Below are positions 24,769 to 34,137 of a stretch of 64,000 nucleotides of DNA, piece by piece. Each line of letters opens with the position of its first letter. Positions within the stretch are counted from its first letter, which is position 1. The translations under genes and the position numbers were made by a program. The notes beneath the pieces were generated by a model that saw nothing but the letters and a program-made list of their open reading frames with translations, had not been told where the DNA came from and ran no database searches. The stretch covers positions 4,816,501 through 4,880,500 of the forward strand of contig NZ_CP046703.1 in assembly GCF_009873495.1 (NCBI RefSeq). Reading direction: 5' to 3'. The DNA comes from Nostoc sp. ATCC 53789. GTDB taxonomy: Bacteria > Cyanobacteriota > Cyanobacteriia > Cyanobacteriales > Nostocaceae.

Positions 24769-26931
24769 ATGAGCGTGAATGATACTGCACACAACAATAA
24801 TTCTACTTTGAATCGGCAAGTATACCACCGCCTGAAACTTGCCCTAAGCCTTGGCTTACGACGACAACTTTTTTTAGCAGTATGTGATGATTTACACCTA
24901 AGAAATCAGGTAGCAGCTCGCTTGCATTCTACATTGGCTTATCCTGTTGGACAGGTGCTATATCAGTCATCAAATGCCCAAGAAAATAGCACTCCAGCTT
25001 ATCCGCGATTAGTCACATTGCGTTTAAATTTAAACGAACCCAATCCCATAGTTCAGATAAATCAATGGTTAGCTAATTATCCACCACCAATTGTTGGAGC
25101 ATCAAAAGATACTCCTGGAAGACCTTTTCCAGTACCAGCATTTCAGATTGTCGGCGTGGAACATCTTACCAAGGAAACAGTAGCAACACAGCGTTTGTTT
25201 TTACACTATCTCCGCTTAAGTGAGCAATATTTTTCTACACAAGAATCCAGTCGATTTCTAGAATCTAACCTACTGTTGTGGATACCGCGTCCTTGGTTAT
25301 CTGCCATTAAGCAATCAGCACCACAATTTTGGCGTTGCCGGACTGGTGTATTTGTGTTTGCTGGAGAACCCACACCCGCGACTCAAAATACAGGCTATCC
25401 AGAACGTTTTTCACCTTCGAGAAACTTGGATTTAGGGAATATTGAGCAGTCGGTTTTAGATAAATCAGTTAACCAAGCAGAACTCAAAACCCCAGCCTCC
25501 GAGTTCAAGTTTGAGAATAATTCCGGTTTCCCAGCAGAGATACAAGGGAATGGCATACACAAAACCCAGGAATTTACTAATAGGTCTGGTAGTGGTAAAA
25601 ATAATCAATCGCTGTTGTCTTTATCTTATGTAAGTAGCGAGTTAACAGAGCTAGTAACCGCAACAATTAACGCAAGTAGTGATAAAAATACTGAAAATTA
25701 TTTACAACCGCAGCAGATTTTGTTGGAGATTGAAGAATTACACGAAAAGCAAGCTTCAGGGGATGTACTGGCAGAAGCTTATCATCGCTTAGGCACTTTA
25801 TACCGCCTTCGGATTGAGCAAGGAGAGTCAACCCTAGAAAACCTGATGGTGGCAATTATTGCCTATCAGGAGGCTATTAGCTATGACGAAAGCTCACCAC
25901 AACTTCCAGATATCTTGAATGATTTGGGTACACTCTACTGGATGCTATACCGTACACCACCCAATTCTGAGGAGGGACAAACTTATATAGAGCAGGCAAT
26001 AGAATTTTATCAGTTGGCGTTAAAGATGATTTCACCGCAGACGCATCGAGAAACTTACGCTCGTGTGCAAAATAATTTGGGGACGGCTTATGGTGATTTA
26101 GCCCGTTTTTCTCACCCATCTGACAATTGGCAGGAGGCAATATTAGCTTACAACGAAGCACTCAGCTACCGTACAGCCGATATGGATTCATTAAAGTATG
26201 CAGCTTGCCAGAATAATTTGGGTACTGCTTACTGGCATCTAGGGCAATACAATCAACCGATTGTGCATTTAAAGAAAGCGATCGCAGCTTACAACGAAGC
26301 ACTCGTATACTACAACCCCGAAGAGGAACCGCTCAAGTATGGGATGATTCAAAACAACATCGGTACTGCCTGTTGGAATCTGGCACAATACGAACAACCT
26401 GCCCAAAATCTCCAGCTAGCTATTAATGTCTATAGCAAAGCTCTTAAGTATCGCACTCCAGCTAATGTTCCCAGTGCCTGCGCCGCTACACAAAATAATC
26501 TAGGTACTGCCTACTGGCATTTAGCAAACCTTTCTCAGACAACTAAAGAGGCACGTCAAAAGTATTTGCAACTATGTATCAGCGCTTATGAAGAGGCTAT
26601 AGCTTTGGCTCACTCACTTAACGGTACTCCTTTAAGCTTTGATTTGCTTGCCTCTTATAATAACTTGGCACTAGCACATTATCAGCTAGTAATAGATAAG
26701 TCGTTTCATGGTGACAAAGCAACACATTCTCAACACTTAGAAGTAGCTTTAGACTACCATTTGCAAGCTTTAAACGGATTGAGCAAACAATCAGAGGCTT
26801 ATCAAACAACCTTTACTTATGTGGTGAAAACTATTCGTGCTTTTCATAATGAATTAGGGATACAGGGACAAACTCTAGCTTTATCTAAAGTTCCTAGTCA
26901 GTTATTACCAGAGATATTGTCAAAGTTATAA
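24769..26931 (+). CDS. Large TPR protein with a conserved N-terminal domain
   Basis: A 720-residue protein. The N-terminal ~200 residues (HRLKLALSLGLRRQLFLAVC, LRLNLNEPNPIVQINQWL, LLLWIPRPWLSAIKQSAP) resemble a nucleotide-binding-fold domain that lacks a visible Walker A motif; I do not know its function. After a variable Ser/Asn-rich stretch (about 205-300), six TPR-type repeats follow between residues 383 and 640, each with NNLGTAYWHL-like helices 45-60 residues apart. It is probably a cytoplasmic scaffold for protein-protein contacts. No operon partner is evident, and a hairpin terminator follows. Confidence 0.8.
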   Translation: MSVNDTAHNNNSTLNRQVYHRLKLALSLGLRRQLFLAVCDDLHLRNQVAARLHSTLAYPVGQVLYQSSNAQENSTPAYPRLVTLRLNLNEPNPIVQINQWLANYPPPIVGASKDTPGRPFPVPAFQIVGVEHLTKETVATQRLFLHYLRLSEQYFSTQESSRFLESNLLLWIPRPWLSAIKQSAPQFWRCRTGVFVFAGEPTPATQNTGYPERFSPSRNLDLGNIEQSVLDKSVNQAELKTPASEFKFENNSGFPAEIQGNGIHKTQEFTNRSGSGKNNQSLLSLSYVSSELTELVTATINASSDKNTENYLQPQQILLEIEELHEKQASGDVLAEAYHRLGTLYRLRIEQGESTLENLMVAIIAYQEAISYDESSPQLPDILNDLGTLYWMLYRTPPNSEEGQTYIEQAIEFYQLALKMISPQTHRETYARVQNNLGTAYGDLARFSHPSDNWQEAILAYNEALSYRTADMDSLKYAACQNNLGTAYWHLGQYNQPIVHLKKAIAAYNEALVYYNPEEEPLKYGMIQNNIGTACWNLAQYEQPAQNLQLAINVYSKALKYRTPANVPSACAATQNNLGTAYWHLANLSQTTKEARQKYLQLCISAYEEAIALAHSLNGTPLSFDLLASYNNLALAHYQLVIDKSFHGDKATHSQHLEVALDYHLQALNGLSKQSEAYQTTFTYVVKTIRAFHNELGIQGQTLALSKVPSQLLPEILSKL

Positions 26932-26971
26932 GGTATTGAGGAGTAACTTGATATCAAATTGACAATTACTC

Positions 26972-27018
26972 AGAGCATCAAGTAAGGTTCTCTGTTCAAG
27001 CAGATGCTCTCACTTTTT
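26972..27018 (+). terminator. Probable terminator of the TPR gene
   Basis: AGAGCATC (26972-26979) pairs with GATGCTCT (27003-27010), followed by CACTTTTTC. The 23-base loop is long, so confidence is moderate. Confidence 0.55.
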
Positions 27019-27477
27019 CGGGTATCTCTATTTCATAACTTTTGTGGATAATAAAAGATTAAAACCCGCCAGCGTAGGTTTAGTTTGTATGGTTCTGTGA
27101 CTATCAGTACCATAGGTAAATCATTCGTTAAGAAAACGAAAATATTTCCTAATTTCTAGCAAATTAATTTAGAATGGAAGTAAGAGTTCGCAGTTAGCCC
27201 GTCGCCTCTATTCAATGGCTTAAATATGTGGACATAAGTAATAAAACAAAGTTTAGGAACAAAATGATACTCGTTTACGTCGCAAAAATGTCTTGCCTAT
27301 GATTTGAGTAACGCACATTAGCAGGATACTCATTCAGAGTTGCGATCGCACAGGCTCCCATAATAGTAAGTGCTTTTATCTTCGGAATACGCTTATAGAC
27401 AGGTTTAAAACAGTCAGAAACAAACTCAGTAAATCACCGTCATTAAATACATCACATACACAAAGGACAACCCTCTT
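27019..27477. other. Intergenic region upstream of the envelope protein genes
   Basis: About 460 AT-rich bases with one HIP1-related site near 27343. It must contain the promoter of the gene at 27478. No gene, tRNA or riboswitch recognised. Confidence 0.5.
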
Positions 27478-28191
27478 ATGACTCGCCTATATCAATGGAA
27501 ATCTGGAACTGCTGCACTAATGGCAATAGCCGTTACCGCAAGCGTCGCTAGCCCCCTATTAAGCTTGGCTCCTGCCAATGCACAATACAGAATTGGGCAA
27601 GACAGAAATACTCAATATGGAAACGTTACCATTCCTTCTGGGGTTGCTTTTCCTGTCACCTACGAGAAAGAGACTATTACTATTGCTCCTGGGGAAAGTA
27701 AATCTATAACCTTGAGAATAGCCAATGACATTATCGACAGAAATAGAAATGTCTTAATTCCTGCTGGAACTAAAGTAAATGGACGGCTAGAATCTGTTGA
27801 CTTAGATAATTATTCAAGAAATACAGATGACAACCAAGGAAAAGGCGTGCGGTTTGTCGCTCAAGAATTAGAATTTTCTAATGGTCAGCGTCAGTCGATT
27901 AATGCAACTTCTCGGACATACACCACAACTCAAAAAGTTTCACAAGGGCCTAGCACTGGTCAGGTTTTAACTGATGCAGCTATTGGTGGAGGCGCTGGTC
28001 TTTTAGGTTCACTAATTACTGGTAACAACAGAATTGATGATTTAAAACCTGTTATTGGTGCGGCTGCGGGTGCAGGTGCAAGTGTCCTATTACGGAAAAA
28101 AGAAGCAAATGTGTTTGTCATCAGACCCGCACAAGATTTAAGGCTCACACTGAATTCTAATTTGAATTTAGTACCACGCTCGCGCTACTAG
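27478..28191 (+). CDS. Exported protein with an uncharacterised envelope domain
   Basis: A 237-residue protein with a signal peptide (SGTAALMAIAVTASVASPLL, cleavage likely after ANA near residue 36). The mature part holds a beta-rich domain (VTIPSGVAFPVTYEKETITI, then VLIPAGTKVNGRL and FVAQELEFSNGQRQ) and a Gly/Ala-rich hydrophobic stretch (about 168-205) that may insert in a membrane. The same domain forms the C-terminal half of the SLH protein at 56291-57532, whose signal peptide also begins with a similar SGTAALMA stretch. A role in the outer envelope is inferred from that relation. Confidence 0.75.
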   Translation: MTRLYQWKSGTAALMAIAVTASVASPLLSLAPANAQYRIGQDRNTQYGNVTIPSGVAFPVTYEKETITIAPGESKSITLRIANDIIDRNRNVLIPAGTKVNGRLESVDLDNYSRNTDDNQGKGVRFVAQELEFSNGQRQSINATSRTYTTTQKVSQGPSTGQVLTDAAIGGGAGLLGSLITGNNRIDDLKPVIGAAAGAGASVLLRKKEANVFVIRPAQDLRLTLNSNLNLVPRSRY

Positions 28192-28231
28192 ATTTAACTC
28201 CATTCAAGTCGTGACTTTAATCACCCCTCAC

Positions 28232-28276
28232 AGGCGATCGCCACTTTAACTATAGTGTGCGATCGCCTTCATTTTT
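28232..28276 (+). terminator. Terminator built from two HIP1 sites
   Basis: AGGCGATCGC at 28232 and GCGATCGCCT ending at 28268 form the stem ends around ACTTTAACTATAGT, followed by TCATTTTT. It lies 40 bases behind the preceding stop codon. Confidence 0.75.
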
Positions 28277-28486
28277 AGACCTAAAAAATTCTATTTAATA
28301 GCAACTATCATATCTCTATATCGTCTTCATCACCATCGATATTTATTGGAATACTTATTGAAGTATGCTATTGAAGGAAAGAGCTAGGAAAGTCATCTCT
28401 ATTTTATTCTCTATCTAAAAGAGTATTCAAAATTACCTAATATCCTGATATTTTTTCTCAAGTAGTGTATAAAAGAGTATTTTATT

Positions 28487-30511
28487 ATGGTAAGTAAAAG
28501 TTTCATTTTAAGCACATCTCTTGCAATTCCCGTGGTGTTAATTCTTTTGACTCAGGGAGAAAAGATAAAAGTATCTTTAGTTGAAAATGCCCCTCAGATA
28601 TCCACTAACAACGAAATTAGCCTATCCAGCAGCAAGCTAATTAGCGCGAATTCAACACCGAAAACATACTATGTTAGTGGTAATGGAAACGACAAAAATA
28701 GCGGACTTTCTACTTCATCCGCATTTAGGACAATTCAGAAAGCAGCAGACCTTACCAACCCTGGTGATACAGTATTGATTATGAATGGAGTCTACAAAAA
28801 TGTAGCCAAAGCTTTAAGTGTAGTAAGTATTAAACGTTCTGGAACTGCAAATGCCTGGATTAGGTATAAAGCATATCCTGGACATTTACCAAAAATTCAG
28901 CACAATACATGGAGCGGTATTCTAATTTCAAGTGGAGCTTCATATATTGAGATCAACGGACTGGAGGTTATAGGGAATAATGCCAATATAACTCTTGATT
29001 ATGCGATGAGTGAGAAGAATAACAGACAAAACCCACTCACGAGTGGAAACTGCATCAGCATTGACGGACGAACCAGTGGTCATGTTCATCACATCCGTAT
29101 TCTGAACAATAAAGTGCATGACTGTGGAGGAGCAGGTATTTCAGCGATTCAATCAGATTATGTGACAGTAGATAATAACGTAGTTTTCAATAATGCCTGG
29201 TATGGTGTTTATGGTGCTAGTGGTATTTCAATATTGAATAATTGGAATTCTGACAAAAACCAGGGATACAAAATGTTTGTTACCAACAACAAGGCTTACA
29301 ACAATCGTATGTACATCCCTTGGATTGCAGTTGGAAAGATCACGGATGGTAATGGTATTATTATCGATACTACAAGAAACGATCAGAATAATTCAAAATT
29401 GGGCGCATATCAAGGACGCACTTTAGTTAAAAACAATCTGACATTTAATAATGGTGGCTCAGGTATTCATACATTCTTAAGCGATCATGTTGATATTGTA
29501 AATAACACTGCTGTTTTAAATAATCAAAGCCCTGAAATTAAAGATGGGCAAATATTTGCTAATGTATCATCTGATGTCAGGATTTTAAACAATATTCTCT
29601 ATGCTTACCCTGGCAAAGATATTAATAGTAACAATAAAAATAAAAACGTTGTTTATGATTATAATATATACCTTAATGTTTCTAAAATAAGTGTTAAGGG
29701 AACTCACGATATTGTTGCAGATTCACAGGTTTTAAAAAAATATCCTACTCTCGAAAAAATATCTAATGATTGGAAATCGCGACTAGATAAACAAAATCCA
29801 CCAACACGGATTTATGTAGAGTCTAACTCCGCAGGTTTTGTTTGTGAGTCAGTAACTTATAGTTTACAAGGGAAACCTATCCAAGCGGGATGCTCCCCGC
29901 TATCTTTAGCTCAAATTGCTTTTTCTGATGTTTCATCTAACTATTGGGCGGCACAATTTATTCAACAATTGTCACAGCGTGGTGTAATTGCTGGATTTCC
30001 TGATGGTAGATTCCGCCCTGAAGAACCGGTGACACGCGCTCAATTTGCCGCTATGGTCAACAAAGCTTTCCCTAAATCACAGCAGAGGCAGGCGATCAAT
30101 TTTGCTGACGTGCCTAGCAACTATTGGGCATACAGTGCAATTGGGCAAGCCTATACCATTGGTTTTTTATCTGGATATCCCGGTAATCGGTTTCAACCTA
30201 ACCAGGCTATTCCCCGCCAGCAGGTTTTGGTTTCCCTTGCCAACGGTCTGGGATATACTTCTGGTGGCAATACCGAAAACACTCTGAAATATTTCAACGA
30301 TGCCTCTAACATCGCTAGCTATGCCCGTAGCCCGATCGCAGCCGCAACCCAAAAGCAAATTGTGGTGAACTATCCTAATGTGAAATCCCTGAATCCAACC
30401 GCAACCGCAACTCGCGCCCAGGTAGCAGCTTTTATCTACCAAGCACTGGTTAGTTCTAAGCAAGCTTCAGCAATTAACTCGCCTTATGTCGTGTCAAACC
30501 TCAGCAATTAA
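28487..30511 (+). CDS. Right-handed beta-helix protein with C-terminal SLH domains
   Basis: A 674-residue exported protein. An N-terminal hydrophobic segment (about 5-23) acts as signal. TYYVSGNGNDKNSGLSTSS (about 60-80) is the typical start of a DUF1565/parallel beta-helix domain that continues to about residue 440 with repeats such as VTVDNNVVFNNAWYGVY. Such folds often bind or cleave polysaccharide; no catalytic residues can be assigned here. Residues 479-669 hold SLH repeats that anchor proteins to the envelope (FSDVSSNYWAAQFIQQL, FADVPSNYWAYSAIGQ). The SLH block differs from that of the protein at 56291-57532 at 18 of 191 positions. The next gene, cobB, starts 21 bases downstream. Confidence 0.85.
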   Translation: MVSKSFILSTSLAIPVVLILLTQGEKIKVSLVENAPQISTNNEISLSSSKLISANSTPKTYYVSGNGNDKNSGLSTSSAFRTIQKAADLTNPGDTVLIMNGVYKNVAKALSVVSIKRSGTANAWIRYKAYPGHLPKIQHNTWSGILISSGASYIEINGLEVIGNNANITLDYAMSEKNNRQNPLTSGNCISIDGRTSGHVHHIRILNNKVHDCGGAGISAIQSDYVTVDNNVVFNNAWYGVYGASGISILNNWNSDKNQGYKMFVTNNKAYNNRMYIPWIAVGKITDGNGIIIDTTRNDQNNSKLGAYQGRTLVKNNLTFNNGGSGIHTFLSDHVDIVNNTAVLNNQSPEIKDGQIFANVSSDVRILNNILYAYPGKDINSNNKNKNVVYDYNIYLNVSKISVKGTHDIVADSQVLKKYPTLEKISNDWKSRLDKQNPPTRIYVESNSAGFVCESVTYSLQGKPIQAGCSPLSLAQIAFSDVSSNYWAAQFIQQLSQRGVIAGFPDGRFRPEEPVTRAQFAAMVNKAFPKSQQRQAINFADVPSNYWAYSAIGQAYTIGFLSGYPGNRFQPNQAIPRQQVLVSLANGLGYTSGGNTENTLKYFNDASNIASYARSPIAAATQKQIVVNYPNVKSLNPTATATRAQVAAFIYQALVSSKQASAINSPYVVSNLSN

Positions 30512-30532
30512 CTGCCTAATCAACAATTATCC

Positions 30533-31924
30533 ATGTCTATAATCATTGCTGGAGAACGTAGTGGGGTGGGCAAGACAACAGTCACGCTTACCCTTTTAGC
30601 ATCTTTACGCCGACGCGATCGCTTGGTGCAATCTTTCAAGGTAGGCCCAGACTACATCGATCCGATGTTTCATCAACACGTAACTGGTCGTCCATGTCGC
30701 AACTTAGACCCAGTGTTGACTTCAGAAACCTACGTTCAGCAATGTTTTGCCCGTCATAGTCTACTTACTGAATATGCCCTAGTAGAAGGGGTAATGGGAT
30801 TATTTGATGGAATTTCGTCATTGGTCAATAGTTCTTTGTCTCCTGCAAATGACAAAGGACAAATTACTGACTTTGCAAGTACGGCACACATTGCACGGCT
30901 TTTAGATTTACCTGTGGTGTTGGTGATTGATTGCAGTCGCTTGTCTGGTTCTGTCGCTGCGATCGCTCACGGCTACCAATCTATTGACCCCCGAATTAAA
31001 ATAGCCGGGGTAGTATTAAATCGCGTGGGAAGCGATCGCCACCTCTCTCTCCTCAAAGATGCCCTAAAACCCTTACAATTACCTATTCTCGGCGTGCTGC
31101 GCCGTCAAGATAACATCACAATTCCCGATCGCCATTTGGGTTTAGTACCCACAGCAGAACTTACTGAACTCAACGCTTTAATTGATCGCCTCGCCGATTT
31201 AGGAGATACTTGCTTCGATTGGCAAAACTTATTACCCCTGTTAAAATCACAACCTCTCCCTCCTCCCCCTAATCCGCCTCATTCTCCCTCCTCCATCAGA
31301 GTTGCAGTCGCGCGCGATCGCGCTTTTAATTTTTATTACCAAGACAATCTCGATTTGCTGCAACAACTTGGTGCAGAACTGGTTTTCTGGAGTCCATTAG
31401 AAGACGCTGCAATACCAAAAGATGTCCAGGGAATGTATTTTGGCGGAGGTTTCCCAGAAGTTTTTGCCCAGCAACTAGCAGAAAATACCAGCGTTCGTGA
31501 TGGAGTGAAAACAGCAATTCTCCAAGGAATGCCTGCGATCGCTGAATGCGGAGGATTAATGTATTTATGTGAGCAAATTATCGATTTTGAGGGTAAATCT
31601 TGGGCGATGACGGGAGTTTTACCGACATCTGCTGTTATGGGTGCGCGTTTAACTCTGGGGTATCGTCGTGCAGTAGCTTTGCAAGATAATCTGTTAGTGA
31701 AAGCAGGTACAGATGTTCACGGACATGAATTTCATCGTTCCCATTTAACCTTAACTCCCACTAAGCCCCTATTTGAAACTTCTCGCTACGATTGTGATGA
31801 AAATATGGGATGCGAGGGATGGGGTTTTCCTGCAAATGTTCATGCTTCTTATGTTCATCTGCATTGGGGAGAAAGTAGAGAAATTCCCGAACAGTTTCTT
31901 AAAGAATGTAGAACTTATAAGTAG
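30533..31924 (+). CDS. cbiA/cobB: Cobyrinate a,c-diamide synthase
   Basis: Amidates two carboxyls of cobyrinic or hydrogenobyrinic acid with glutamine and ATP. The 463-residue protein has the P-loop SGVGKTTVTL (about residues 9-18), VGPDYIDPMFH, MGLFDG and, in the C-terminal class I glutaminase-like half, the cysteine in AECGGLMYL near residue 340 and the histidine segment VHLHWG near the end. An anaerobic (CbiA) versus aerobic (CobB) assignment cannot be made with certainty; cyanobacteria usually use the former. A short repeat-derived segment (NDKGQIT, near residue 106) lies in frame. No cobalamin riboswitch is visible in the 21-base leader. Confidence 0.92.
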   Translation: MSIIIAGERSGVGKTTVTLTLLASLRRRDRLVQSFKVGPDYIDPMFHQHVTGRPCRNLDPVLTSETYVQQCFARHSLLTEYALVEGVMGLFDGISSLVNSSLSPANDKGQITDFASTAHIARLLDLPVVLVIDCSRLSGSVAAIAHGYQSIDPRIKIAGVVLNRVGSDRHLSLLKDALKPLQLPILGVLRRQDNITIPDRHLGLVPTAELTELNALIDRLADLGDTCFDWQNLLPLLKSQPLPPPPNPPHSPSSIRVAVARDRAFNFYYQDNLDLLQQLGAELVFWSPLEDAAIPKDVQGMYFGGGFPEVFAQQLAENTSVRDGVKTAILQGMPAIAECGGLMYLCEQIIDFEGKSWAMTGVLPTSAVMGARLTLGYRRAVALQDNLLVKAGTDVHGHEFHRSHLTLTPTKPLFETSRYDCDENMGCEGWGFPANVHASYVHLHWGESREIPEQFLKECRTYK

Positions 31925-32000
31925 GTTAAGTAGGTTGGTGCAATTAAAGCTAACTGGCTAAGGCTGTTATTGGTCATTAGTAAGGATTTTAAGCCTATTT

Positions 32001-32066
32001 AACGTGAGTTCGACGGAGTGAATTGACGTGGTAAAAGATTTTGGGTTTAATTCAACGTGAGTTCGA
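32001..32066. repeat. Duplicated AACGTGAGTTCGA unit
   Basis: Identical 13-base units at 32001-32013 and 32054-32066. The second supplies the last codons and part of the stop codon of the cyclic-nucleotide-binding gene. Confidence 0.75.
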
Positions 32067-32489
32067 TAAATTCATATCGTCATTTAACTTACGAATCAAA
32101 CGGGATAACTCACGAATGATATTCACCGCAATTTCAGGAGTTTCTTCGATCGCATCATACAATTGCTCTTGCGTCAGTTCTAAAAATTCGCAAGGTTCCA
32201 AAGTTGTTGCAGTGGCAGAACGAGGTTGAGTATCAAATACTGCCATCTCACCAAAATATTTTCCCTGTTCCACCTCTGCAAGCATTTTATTGCCGATGTG
32301 AACCTTAACCCGGCCTGACACGACAATATAAAGCGATCGCCCTTCTTCTCCTTGGCGAAAGATGGTGTAATTAGCTGGAAATGACAGTTCGTTCATCACT
32401 GAAGTGAGCCGCACAATAAAATCATCCCGCAATTCCTTAAAAATCGGGACTCGCCGGACAAATAATAAACGGTCAACACTGGTTAGCAT
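32052..32489 (-). CDS. Cyclic nucleotide-binding domain protein
   Basis: A 145-residue stand-alone cNMP-binding domain. The phosphate-binding cassette is clear: KYFGEMAVFDTQPRSATAT (about residues 77-95, with FGEM, the PRSA motif and the Arg that contacts the phosphate). It is preceded by the beta-roll IFRQGEEGRSLYIVVSGRV. No helix-turn-helix domain follows, so it is not a CRP-type regulator by itself and may act as a partner or sensor. The C-terminal residues SNSR and the stop lie in a dispersed repeat. Single gene, with long non-coding DNA upstream. Confidence 0.88.
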   Translation of the reverse strand: MLTSVDRLLFVRRVPIFKELRDDFIVRLTSVMNELSFPANYTIFRQGEEGRSLYIVVSGRVKVHIGNKMLAEVEQGKYFGEMAVFDTQPRSATATTLEPCEFLELTQEQLYDAIEETPEIAVNIIRELSRLIRKLNDDMNLSNSR

Positions 32490-33189
32490 AATTACAAGTT
32501 AAACATAAAAAATTACTGTAAATTTTAAACCTGAAGCCAGAGCGCAATTAGTCATATTAACCGATGTTGAACGCTAGCCGCCAAGAATATCTCAAACTTG
32601 AGCCTGTCTTTGATCTGACTTTCCACATAACGTGAAAAGTCCACCAAAAACCTAACCTCCTCCTTCCCGACGCGGGAAGGGAGAAAATTCAAAGTTTTTC
32701 TCCTTTTAGGAGAGAGATTTTCTAGATGCCGTGAAAAGTTAGGTCTTTGATAGAAGCGATGCCTACGGCGGTAAACTACGCTCTTAAACTTCTCAGATAG
32801 TAACTCAGTATGAAGCCTAACCAACTGCCAGTTTAGGGGAAACTAGTTTTGTTAAAAACTTTGCCAGCCTCGCTAAAGCAACACCTATAAAACAGACTGT
32901 TTATCAATCACCTTTATTTATCGTTTTAAAAAACAAGAGTATTTGCTCTTATTGGGTTGCAAGCCATAATATTGACTTCATGAGCTCCCAAGGTACCTTG
33001 CTGAGAAAAAAATCACCAATTTGATTAGAGGCAATCGCCTCTAAAAACTGGGGAAACTGGCTGATGACTAGTGAACCTCAATCGGCTGTCATTAGGTAAA
33101 ACAGTCACAAAATCTCCTTATCTACCCTCACCGCGAGGTGCAGAGAAGGACTAGGACATAACAGCATTGAATTATCGTGAGCAACAATT
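32490..33189. other. Long non-coding region, 700 bases, with several hairpins
   Basis: Contains a GGGAAGG-type hairpin at about 32666-32682 (CTTCCCGACGCGGGAAG), a palindrome at 33026-33043 (TAGAGGC/GCCTCTA) and another short hairpin at about 33125-33140 (CCTCACCGCGAGGTG) 50 bases before the CadD-type gene. A 90-residue reading frame on the minus strand runs through the first hairpin region but lacks coding character. The last two hairpins may form the 5' leader of the transporter mRNA; I could not match them to a known riboswitch. Confidence 0.5.
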
Positions 33190-33864
33190 ATGAGTTGGCT
33201 AATTAGTACATTAATTATTGGAATCTCTGTCGCTTTTGCCACCACCTTTGACGACAATTTATATTTGACAGCTTTTTTTGGAAAAGTCAATCGCAGCTTT
33301 CGTCCTAAGCATATTATTATCGGTGAATTTCTGGGATTTACTACCTTAGTATGCGCTAGTCTCCCTGGTTTCTTCGGTGGTCTTCTGATTCCTAGCACCT
33401 GGATTGGATTACTAGGTTTGCTTCCCATCGCCATTGGTATCAGCAATTTCATCAGTCGAGAAGAAGAAGGAGAAACAGTGCAAGCTGTGTCAGTTGAGTT
33501 AAAGTCTCCTGTCAAATCTGAACGCCAGAATAAATCATTATTAGCAACCATCCGCGATCCTCAAACCTACCGCGTTTCTGCTGTCACCATTGCCAATGGA
33601 GGAAACAACATTGGGATCTATGTACCTTTGTTTGCTAGTAGCAATCTTCCCAGTTTGAGTGTAATTTTGTGTGTTTGTTATTTCAGTATTGGAGTGTGGT
33701 GTTTCCTGTCTTACAACCTGACTCGTAATCCTCTGATGACTCCCGTTTTAACCCGCTTCGGCCGAAAAGTCTTCCCATTTGTCTTAATTTACCTGGGACT
33801 CTCTATCTTAATTAAAAGTGAATCATATCGACTGTTACCTAGTCTGGCAATGCTTTCTAATTAG
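33190..33864 (+). CDS. CadD-family cadmium resistance transporter
   Basis: A 224-residue membrane protein of the CadD family, named for cadmium resistance; substrates may differ in cyanobacteria. Five to six hydrophobic segments are visible. Family motifs include FATTFDDNLYL near residues 16-26 with two Asp in the first helix, GEFLGFT, and VTIANGGNNIGIYVPLFA (about 134-151) with conserved Asn residues. The central hydrophilic loop (about 95-125) is cytoplasmic by topology inference. No CadC/ArsR-type regulator adjoins it. A long structured leader precedes the gene. Confidence 0.88.
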   Translation: MSWLISTLIIGISVAFATTFDDNLYLTAFFGKVNRSFRPKHIIIGEFLGFTTLVCASLPGFFGGLLIPSTWIGLLGLLPIAIGISNFISREEEGETVQAVSVELKSPVKSERQNKSLLATIRDPQTYRVSAVTIANGGNNIGIYVPLFASSNLPSLSVILCVCYFSIGVWCFLSYNLTRNPLMTPVLTRFGRKVFPFVLIYLGLSILIKSESYRLLPSLAMLSN

Positions 33865-34137
33865 GAATTACACCCGAACTGAAAAATTGTTACTTGGGGA
33901 TGCGATGTCTACGACGGGCTACGCCTACGCAGATGGGTGCTATTCCCTAACATAACCAAACAATCACCTGAGCGTTTTCCATCCAAAAAAGATTTTTTAA
34001 TCACTTGAATTTATCAACTTGAATCAAAATAATATTTGATCTTATCAATCAATTTATCTAAAGTGAGAATAAAGCACATTATTGATGGCTCTTATAAAAG
34101 TAAACCCACTACTACGAATAATGATAGGAAGGAACTC

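Noticed and set aside
32552..32824. 90-residue reading frame on the minus strand
   Set aside because: It runs through a GGGAAGG hairpin repeat, is rich in Arg, Phe and Leu without a recognisable fold, and has no ribosome site; it looks like a chance frame in non-coding DNA.
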